From: an uncultured Clostridia bacterium
Lineage (GTDB): Bacteria; Bacillota; Clostridia; Oscillospirales; Oscillospiraceae
Assembly: GCA_947383645.1 (NCBI GenBank)
Contig: CANDEH010000105.1
Coordinates: 1 to 7,684, forward strand
DNA length: 7,684 nt
Direction: 5' to 3'
Part shown: positions 1 through 4,717 of the stretch, piece by piece
Layout: each line of letters starts with the position of its first letter
How positions within the stretch are numbered: position 1 is the first letter of the stretch
Notes under the pieces: generated by a model
What the model was told of the DNA's origin: nothing
The model's database searches: none
The model's input: only the letters and a program-made list of their open reading frames with translations
Position numbers and translations under genes: made by a program

Positions 1-815
<815 letters not shown>

Positions 816-839
816 ATGTCGTTCTCCTCACAGCCGCAA

Positions 840-855
840 GGCCCCGTCAGGGGCC
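840..855 (-). other. Small hairpin in the uppP-ftsK gap
   Basis: GGCCCC and GGGGCC form a 6-bp stem around the four-base loop GTCA. It lies between the uppP stop codon and the ftsK ribosome site. No U tract follows on the minus strand, so it is not a convincing terminator. It may stabilise the upstream mRNA end or lower read-through modestly. Confidence 0.4.
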
Positions 856-866
856 CTGCCAACAGG

Positions 867-1706
867 TCATTTCAGCACAAAGGTCAGAATCAGCGTCGCC
901 GCGCCGGCGAACCAGCAGTAGTAGGCGAAGGCCCCGAACTTCCCCTTGTCCGCGATCATGCGGATCAGGAAGATGGAGAGGTAGCCGGACACCGCCGCAG
1001 AGAGGATGCCCACGATGTACACGCCCAGAAGGCTCATGTCCGCGCCCCCGGCCTTGATTACGTCAATGAGGTCCAGCAGCGTGGCCCCTAAAACGGCGGG
1101 GATGGACATGAGGAAGCTGAAGCGCACGGCAAACTTCCGCTGGAAGCCCACAAAGGTTCCGGTGGTGATGGTGGTGCCGCTGCGGGAGATCCCCGGCAGG
1201 GTGGCCAGAGCCTGCCCCACACCCACGATCAGCGCGTCCTTCCAGGTGGCGGTGCGCTCGGTCTTCCGCCCCCGGCGGACCCGGTCGCTCATGAACAGCA
1301 GGCAACCGGTGACAAGGAGGGCAATCGCGATAAACACGGTGTTGTAGTAGAGGCCCTCCACCTTCTTCTTGACCGGCAGCACCACGAACAACGGCAGCGT
1401 GGCGGTGACGATCAGCAGAATCAGCCGCCGGGCGGGGGGCACGGGCTTGGGCGTGGTCCCCCGGACGATGTCCGAAATCCCCAGAAAGAACTCCCGGACC
1501 ATCTCCACGATATCCTTCCAGTAGGCGATAAAGATGGCGATCATGGTGCCGAAGTGGAGCAGCACGTCAAAAAACAGATGTTTCTCCCCCACCGCCTGAA
1601 TTTGAAACAGGTTCTGGGCGATGGACAGATGTCCGGAGCTGGAGATGGGCAGAAACTCCGAAACGCCCTGGATGATGCCAAGCACAAACGCGGTAAACAG
1701 TGACAC
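867..1706 (-). CDS. uppP: Undecaprenyl-diphosphate phosphatase UppP (BacA family)
   Basis: UppP removes one phosphate from undecaprenyl diphosphate at the membrane, regenerating the lipid carrier for peptidoglycan and other wall polymers, and it confers some bacitracin tolerance. The 279-residue product has the usual family length and is hydrophobic throughout. Both signature regions are visible: QGVSEFLPISSSGH at residues 13-26 (Glu17 and the Ser/His cluster) and PGISRSGTT at 171-179 (Arg175), corresponding to the catalytic residues known in the family. I start it at GTG 1706, because AGGAGG lies at 1713-1718, six bases upstream. A start five codons earlier at TTG 1721 would put the ribosome site inside the gene. 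It stops with TGA at 867-869. It has its own promoter beyond the rnc terminator and is followed by ftsK. Confidence 0.95.
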   Translation of the reverse strand: MSLFTAFVLGIIQGVSEFLPISSSGHLSIAQNLFQIQAVGEKHLFFDVLLHFGTMIAIFIAYWKDIVEMVREFFLGISDIVRGTTPKPVPPARRLILLIVTATLPLFVVLPVKKKVEGLYYNTVFIAIALLVTGCLLFMSDRVRRGRKTERTATWKDALIVGVGQALATLPGISRSGTTITTGTFVGFQRKFAVRFSFLMSIPAVLGATLLDLIDVIKAGGADMSLLGVYIVGILSAAVSGYLSIFLIRMIADKGKFGAFAYYCWFAGAATLILTFVLK

Positions 1707-1712
1707 AGTACG

Positions 1713-1718
1713 CCTCCT
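1713..1718 (-). promoter_or_regulatory. Ribosome binding site deciding the uppP start
   Basis: A perfect AGGAGG is six bases upstream of GTG 1706. It overlaps codons 2-3 of the longest possible reading frame (TTG 1721), which argues for the shorter protein beginning MSLFTAFVLG. Confidence 0.85.
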
Positions 1719-1831
1719 CAAAACGCGCGCCCCCCAAGGGAGGCTGGGACCTTATACAACTCTACCAGAGCGGGAGCCCAAAAACCGGACACCTCCGCCC
1801 CTGGCAGGCGCTATAACCGATACTCCATAGC

Positions 1832-1860
1832 AGTATAGCATATTTCCCCACTCTTTACCA
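1832..1860 (-). promoter_or_regulatory. Extended -10 sigma-A promoter for uppP
   Basis: On the minus strand TATACT (1832-1837) is preceded by TGC (1838-1840), giving an extended -10 box. Seventeen bases further up is TGGTAA (1855-1860), which matches three of six positions of the -35 consensus. It lies just downstream of the intrinsic terminator at 1877-1902. The predicted start near 1825 gives a leader of roughly 120 bases before uppP, in which I see no recognised riboswitch. Confidence 0.6.
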
Positions 1861-1876
1861 CAGTTTTTTCCTGTAG

Positions 1877-1902
1877 AAAAAAAGAAAACGGCCCAAGGGC
1901 CG
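1877..1902 (-). terminator. Strong Rho-independent terminator closing the rnc transcript
   Basis: The minus strand reads CGGCCC-TT-GGGCCG (plus positions 1889-1902), followed at once by TTTTCTTTTTTT (1877-1888). A GC-rich 5-6-bp stem next to an eleven-U tract with one C is a textbook intrinsic terminator. It separates rnc and its hairpin chain from uppP. Confidence 0.85.
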
Positions 1903-2096
1903 CAATCCTGCACACGGCGAAGCCGTAGTGCCCGATTCGCTTTCAGCAGAATTTCGCCGCCCGCAGGCGGCAAAAAAATCTAAAATTATTTTTGCCGGAA
2001 ACCGCGTTTTCGGCAAAAATACTTCTCGCGGAGCGAGCGTCGCAGGACTTTGCCCCGCAGGGCAAAGTCCGAGGCGCAGAGCGCAGCGCAAACCCC

Positions 2097-2128
2097 TCGT
2101 CTGAAATGGCCGCGGCCATTTCAGACGA
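2097..2128. repeat. Perfect 32-bp palindrome
   Basis: Each half is 16 bases, beginning TCGTCTGAAATGG and meeting at a central GGCCGCGGCC. Pairing stops exactly at 2096/2129. With no unpaired loop the sequence could extrude as a DNA cruciform or bind a dimeric protein; as RNA it would be a long stem with a tight loop. It is the longest perfect symmetry in the window. Confidence 0.9.
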
Positions 2129-2130
2129 CT

Positions 2131-2165
2131 TCGATTGAAGACCCAGCGAAGCGGTCTTCAATCGA
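2131..2165 (-). repeat. 13-bp hairpin that includes the rnc stop codon
   Basis: TCGATTGAAGACC (2131-2143) pairs perfectly with its complement at 2153-2165 around a nine-base spacer. On the mRNA the 5' arm contains the last rnc sense codons and the TGA stop (2158-2160). No U tract follows, so a role in RNA 3'-end stability or as a palindromic insertion is more likely than termination. Confidence 0.8.
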
Positions 2166-2832
2166 GACGCCGTAAGGCGTCCCGCGCCGCCGCCTGCTCC
2201 GCCTCCTTCTTGCTGTGGCCGGCGCCCTCGCCCACCGCCTCGCCGCTCACCAGGACGCGGAAGGTGAAGGTCTTGTTGTGGTCCGGGCCGCTCTCCCCGG
2301 TCAGCTGGTAGGTCAGCGTCCGGCCCTCCTCCCGCTGGACCAGCTCCTGTAACGCGGTCTTGTAGTCCTTGCGCTCCTCCACCACGCCCTTGTCCGCGCG
2401 GTCCAGCAGCACCCGGTGAATCAGCTCCGACACCGAGGCCATGTCGCTGTCCAGATACACCGCGGCAAACACCGCCTCCACCGCGTCGGCCAGGATGGAC
2501 TGGCGCTCCCGGCCCCCGCCGGCCTCCTCCCCCCGGCCCAGCTTCAGATAGGCCCCCAGATTCAGCTCCCGGGCCACCTCGTAGAGGCTCTGTTCGCACA
2601 CCAGGGCCGCCCGTATCCGGGTCAAATCCCCCTCGGGCAGGTCGGGGTAGGTCTTGAAGAGGTGCTCCGCCGTGACAAAGCCCAGGATGGAGTCCCCCAA
2701 AAACTCCAGGCGCTCATTGCTGAGGATGTGGCCGCCCCGGTGCTCGTTGGCGTAGGAGCTGTGGTTGAGGGCCTCGCCCAGCAGATCCCTGCTGTGAAAG
2801 GTATATCCTAATTTCTGCTCCAATGCCTCCAT
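2158..2832 (-). CDS. rnc: Ribonuclease III
   Basis: RNase III is an Mg-dependent endonuclease that cuts double-stranded RNA, including rRNA precursors and mRNA hairpins. The 224-residue product has normal length. The endonuclease signature NERLEFLGDS occupies residues 39-48. The expected acidic residues are all present at Glu40, Glu43, Asp47, Glu67, Asp116 and Glu119, each two positions after its E. coli counterpart. A double-stranded-RNA-binding domain runs from about 155 to 223 (DYKTALQELVQ ... HSKKEAEQAAARDAL). The start is ATG 2832, with GGAGGAGG at 2839-2846 six bases upstream. That ribosome site is paired in a strong hairpin. The gene follows acpP, as in many Firmicutes, but smc does not come after it. 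Its stop lies in a hairpin, and a palindrome chain follows. Confidence 0.97.
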   Translation of the reverse strand: MEALEQKLGYTFHSRDLLGEALNHSSYANEHRGGHILSNERLEFLGDSILGFVTAEHLFKTYPDLPEGDLTRIRAALVCEQSLYEVARELNLGAYLKLGRGEEAGGGRERQSILADAVEAVFAAVYLDSDMASVSELIHRVLLDRADKGVVEERKDYKTALQELVQREEGRTLTYQLTGESGPDHNKTFTFRVLVSGEAVGEGAGHSKKEAEQAAARDALRRLD

Positions 2833-2837
2833 GAACA

Positions 2838-2892
2838 GCCTCCTCCGCGTTTCGTCCGCCCCCTTCGGGGGCAGACGCCCCGCGGAGGAGGC
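2838..2892 (-). promoter_or_regulatory. Long rnc leader hairpin hiding the ribosome binding site
   Basis: The outer stem is 12 bp (2838-2849 with 2881-2892). After a symmetric 3 x 3 internal loop comes an inner 11-bp stem (2853-2863 with 2867-2877, one non-Watson-Crick pair) capped by three bases. On the mRNA the 3' arm carries GGAGGAGG, the rnc Shine-Dalgarno sequence, so it is completely paired in the closed form. Total pairing is about 23 bp, around two helical turns, which is a size RNase III cuts. Autoregulation of rnc by cleavage of its own leader is known in E. coli; applying it here is inference. Confidence 0.75.
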
Positions 2893-2915
2893 CGGTTTCG
2901 CTGACGCGAAACCGG
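2892..2915 (-). repeat. 10-bp hairpin in the rnc leader
   Basis: CCGGTTTCGC (2892-2901) pairs perfectly with GCGAAACCGG (2906-2915) around the loop TGAC. It abuts the hairpin that hides the rnc ribosome site, sharing base 2892, so the two helices compete at one base or stack. No U tract follows. Confidence 0.75.
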
Positions 2916-2938
2916 TCGCTGCGGCGGGTTGATTACAC

Positions 2939-2969
2939 GTGAAAGGAACCCCTCTTGGGTTCCTTTCAC
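2939..2969 (-). repeat. 13-bp hairpin in the rnc leader
   Basis: GTGAAAGGAACCC (2939-2951) pairs perfectly with GGGTTCCTTTCAC (2957-2969) around a five-base loop. On the mRNA it begins exactly at the GTG of the possible leader reading frame. Downstream bases are not U-rich on the minus strand, so it is not a standard terminator. Confidence 0.8.
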
Positions 2970-3006
2970 ACTATCCTCCTTACCGCCGCTATACTCTGTT
3001 GTTCGA

Positions 3007-3012
3007 TTTATA
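3007..3012 (-). promoter_or_regulatory. Possible -10 box for rnc
   Basis: TATAAA on the minus strand lies just after the acpP terminator and about 175 bases before the rnc start. I find no good -35 box 16-18 bases upstream, so the promoter is uncertain. A second candidate, TATAGC, lies at 2987-2992. rnc could instead be reached by read-through from acpP. Confidence 0.25.
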
Positions 3013-3039
3013 CTGTGAAAATGGGGAACGCTGACAGAC

Positions 3040-3070
3040 AGAAACTCCGCCCTGGCGGAGTTTTCTGTTT
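3040..3070 (-). terminator. Two-way intrinsic terminator after acpP
   Basis: AAACTCCGC (3042-3050) and GCGGAGTTT (3055-3063) form the core stem around a CCTG loop. It can be lengthened by the flanking ACAGA/TCTGT bases with one bulge. On the minus strand the stem is followed by TTTCTGTCTGT, a moderate U tract starting about 18 bases after the acpP stop codon. On the plus strand TTTTCTGTTT follows, so the structure could also stop opposing transcription. Confidence 0.65.
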
Positions 3071-3080
3071 CTATGCCTCG

Positions 3081-3326
3081 TTATTTCTGCTTATTGACCA
3101 GGTAGTTGACGCAGTCGCCCACGGTTTTCAGCTCGGGCAGATCCTCCTCGGACACCTCACCGATCTCAAACTCCTCCTCCATGGCAATGACCAGCTCCAT
3201 CAGATCCACGGAGTCTGCGCCCAGGTCGTCCTCAAAAGAGGTGTCCATGGTGATCGACTCGGCCTCCAGGGCGAACTGCTCCGCGATCAGCTCCTGCATT
3301 TTCGCCAAAACATCCTGTACGTTCAT
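3081..3326 (-). CDS. acpP: Acyl carrier protein
   Basis: ACP carries growing fatty acyl chains on a 4'-phosphopantetheine arm for the type II fatty acid synthase, and it donates acyl chains to PlsX for phospholipid synthesis. The 81-residue, strongly acidic protein has the typical four-helix length. The prosthetic-group serine is Ser39 in LGADSVDLMEL; the usual motif is DSLD, so Val replaces Leu, a conservative change. The start at ATG 3326 is supported by GGAGGAA at 3335-3341, eight bases upstream. The gene has its own strong promoter and candidate operator directly upstream and a terminator just past the stop, so it is probably made mainly as a short single-gene mRNA, as suits a very abundant protein. 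Confidence 0.96.
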   Translation of the reverse strand: MNVQDVLAKMQELIAEQFALEAESITMDTSFEDDLGADSVDLMELVIAMEEEFEIGEVSEEDLPELKTVGDCVNYLVNKQK

Positions 3327-3354
3327 GTTGTTGGTTCCTCCATCGGGCTTTTAA

Positions 3355-3377
3355 ATCTTATGCAGAAATCATAAGAT
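3355..3377 (-). promoter_or_regulatory. Palindromic operator candidate over the acpP -10 box
   Basis: ATCTTATG and CATAAGAT form a perfect 8-bp inverted repeat with a seven-base spacer. It covers the downstream half of the spacer, the -10 box and the predicted start site of the acpP promoter, a standard place for a dimeric repressor to block RNA polymerase. It does not resemble the FapR or FabT lipid-regulator boxes as I remember them. The symmetry is seen directly; the repressor is inferred. As RNA the repeat would be mostly upstream of or at the transcript start, so a DNA role is likelier than an RNA hairpin. Confidence 0.55.
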
Positions 3378-3396
3378 AAAACCATCGCCCTGTCAA
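3368..3396 (-). promoter_or_regulatory. Strong sigma-A promoter for acpP
   Basis: On the minus strand the consensus -35 box TTGACA (3391-3396) and -10 box TATGAT (3368-3373, five of six) are separated by exactly 17 bases. The predicted start is near 3361, giving a leader of about 35 bases to ATG 3326. It is the best promoter in the window. Confidence 0.85.
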
Positions 3397-3478
3397 TAGG
3401 GATTTGCACAATATTTTCCCTGCCGGACCGGCGTCTATGCACAGACTGGAAAAATTTCCTGCCGCCGCCCGCCCCTCA

Positions 3479-3640
3479 GAGCCTGTTTCATATCTCGAAG
3501 AATGCCATCCGGCGAGGGATTTTCCCGTCAGGCAAGGCGGAATTTCGCAGGAATAATGATGCTTATTGCAAGAGATCACAAACGAAGCATGGCGGGAAAA
3601 GACCCGTCGGTTGGCGTTTTGAGAGATGTTAAACAGGCTC
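3479..3640. mobile_element. 162-bp MITE-like element inserted at the plsX stop codon
   Basis: The ends are inverted copies starting GAGCCTGTTT: left arm 3479-3533, right arm 3587-3640. The first ten bases match perfectly. Over the whole arms about 42 of 55 aligned columns pair, allowing one single-base gap. TCA stands directly outside both ends (3476-3478 and 3641-3643), as expected of a 3-bp target duplication. The right-hand TCA is the plsX stop codon TGA on the minus strand. There is no gene inside, so the element would depend on a transposase elsewhere. A TNA target and such ends suggest the IS5/IS1031 type from memory; this is unverified. With it, the 314-base plsX-acpP gap is explained: element, about 80 bases without visible features (3397-3478), promoter/operator and acpP leader. 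Confidence 0.7.
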
Positions 3641-4660
3641 TCAGGGCCGCTCCGCTGCCGGGGGGTGCATCCGGGCGGCGTTGGCCTGGATGTCCGCGAT
3701 GATGCCGCTTTTCGCCACCGCCGCCGCCTGGCGCACCGCCTGGGCGATGGCCCGCTCCCCGCTGGATCCGTGGGCCTTGATTACCGGGGCGCTGATGCCG
3801 AGGAAGGCGGTGCCGCCGATGGTATCCGGGTCGATTTTGGCCTTGAACGAGCGCAGGCTCCCCTTCATCACCGCGGCGCAGAGCTTGCTGGCCAGGGACT
3901 TTACAAACATCCCCTTCACCTCCCGGCCCAGGAAGGATCCCACGCCCTCGATGCTCTTGAGCATGATGTTGCCGGAGAAGCCGTCGGAGACGATCACGTC
4001 GCAGCCGCCTAAAATGGCCTCCTTGGCCTCGATATTGCCGATGAAGTGCAGATCCCCCCGCTCCCCGGCGTCCCGGAGGATGGGGTAGGTCTCGTGGCGG
4101 AGGGCGTCGCCCTTGCTGGGCTCCGCGCCGATGTTCAGAAGGCCCACCCGGGGGCGCTCCACCCCCAGCACCCGCCGGGCGTAGAAGCTGCCCAGGTATG
4201 CAAACTGGGTCAAATACTCCGCGGTGCACTCGGCGTTGGCCCCGCAGTCGATGAGCACGGCCTGGCCCGCTGCGGTGGGGATCACCGGGCACAGCGCCGC
4301 CCGGCGGATGCCCCGGACCCGCTTGACGATCAGCGTGGCCGCGGAGAGCAGGGCCCCGGTGCTGCCGGCGGAGACGAAGGCGTCCCCCTCCCCGTTCTTC
4401 AGCATGGTGAGGCCCACGGTGACGGAGGAGTCCTTCTTTTTCTTGAAGGCCGTGGCCGCTTCGTCGCAGATCTCGATGACCTCCCGGGCGTCCACCAAGC
4501 GCACCCCCTCCGGGACACTGCCCCCGGCGGCGGCGCGGATCTCCTCCTCCCGGCCCACCAGCACGATCTCGATCCCCTCCTGTCCATGGACGGACAGGGC
4601 TCCCCTGACAATGGCGGCGGGGGCGTTGTCCCCGCCCATGGCGTCCACAATAATCCGCAT
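3641..4660 (-). CDS. plsX: Phosphate acyltransferase PlsX
   Basis: PlsX is a peripheral membrane enzyme that converts acyl-ACP and phosphate to acyl phosphate, the donor used by PlsY for the first acylation of glycerol 3-phosphate. The 339-residue product has family length. It opens with MRIIVDAMGGDNAP and shows conserved stretches including GLLNIGAEPSKGDAL, GNIEAKEAILGGCDVIVSDG and DTIGGTAFLG. I start it at ATG 4660, where AGGGGAGG lies at 4665-4672. An in-frame ATG 13 codons earlier (4699) would put the ribosome site inside the gene and falls in the trmFO stop hairpin. It ends in TGA 3641-3643, which is also one arm of a target-site duplication, so the insertion left the frame intact. In Bacillus plsX follows fapR; no fapR is seen here. 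It is probably read from the trmFO transcript. Confidence 0.96.
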   Translation of the reverse strand: MRIIVDAMGGDNAPAAIVRGALSVHGQEGIEIVLVGREEEIRAAAGGSVPEGVRLVDAREVIEICDEAATAFKKKKDSSVTVGLTMLKNGEGDAFVSAGSTGALLSAATLIVKRVRGIRRAALCPVIPTAAGQAVLIDCGANAECTAEYLTQFAYLGSFYARRVLGVERPRVGLLNIGAEPSKGDALRHETYPILRDAGERGDLHFIGNIEAKEAILGGCDVIVSDGFSGNIMLKSIEGVGSFLGREVKGMFVKSLASKLCAAVMKGSLRSFKAKIDPDTIGGTAFLGISAPVIKAHGSSGERAIAQAVRQAAAVAKSGIIADIQANAARMHPPAAERP

Positions 4661-4680
4661 AAAGCCTCCCCTTTCCCGCG

Positions 4681-4717
4681 CGCTGAGAAGCTGTACCAAT
4701 GGTTCAGCTTCTCAGCG
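4681..4717 (-). repeat. 13-bp hairpin spanning the trmFO stop, before plsX
   Basis: CGCTGAGAAGCTG (4681-4693) pairs perfectly with its complement at 4705-4717, and the loop contains a further ACC/GGT pairing. On the mRNA the 5' arm contains the trmFO stop TGA (4712-4714), and the 3' arm ends eight bases before the plsX Shine-Dalgarno sequence. No U tract follows, so it more likely marks an RNA processing or stability element within a shared transcript than a terminator. Confidence 0.75.

Larger units (their letters stand above)
1903..2181 (-). repeat. Chain of short palindromes downstream of rnc
   Basis: This stretch covers the 3' end of rnc and most of the 436-base gap before uppP. I read a nearly unbroken series of inverted repeats: 2166-2181 (6 bp, inside rnc), 2131-2165 (13 bp), 2097-2128 (perfect palindrome), about 2074-2084 (4 bp), 2045-2070 (11 bp, loop CGCA), 2025-2037 (5 bp), 1988-2020 (10 bp plus an inner 4 bp), 1956-1971 (6 bp, loop CGCA) and 1914-1926 (5 bp). 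The terminator stem follows. No gene is credible here; reading frames that cross it are extensions of shadow frames. The remainder of the gap (1722-1876) holds only the uppP promoter, leader and ribosome site. Confidence 0.8.
2808..2969 (-). other. Possible leader reading frame overlapping the rnc start
   Basis: TAAGGAGG (2975-2982), fully complementary to the usual 16S rRNA tail, stands five bases before GTG 2969. This opens a 53-codon frame through the leader hairpins that ends at TAG 2808-2810, inside rnc and in another frame. The predicted product is Arg/Pro/Gly-rich and resembles no family I know, so I treat it as a possible regulatory leader, not an established gene. Another reading is that this was the ancestral ribosome site of rnc before palindromes were inserted between it and the gene. 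Confidence 0.25.

Noticed and set aside
1889..2181. CRISPR array or tRNA cluster in the rnc-uppP gap
   Set aside because: The hairpins have different sequences and no regular direct repeats with equal spacers, and none forms a cloverleaf with T-loop and anticodon features.
2955..3374. Plus-strand frame across the acpP locus
   Set aside because: It is antisense to the complete, unmistakable acpP gene and crosses a terminator and the acpP promoter.
3355..3377. FapR-type operator
   Set aside because: The palindrome's half-site (ATCTTATG) and seven-base spacing do not match the FapR box as I know it, so I report it as an unassigned operator candidate.
3422..3432. Short GCCGG-A-CCGGC symmetry as a plsX terminator
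   Set aside because: The loop would be a single base and the following minus-strand bases (AGGGAAAATATTG) are not U-rich, so it cannot be a normal intrinsic terminator.
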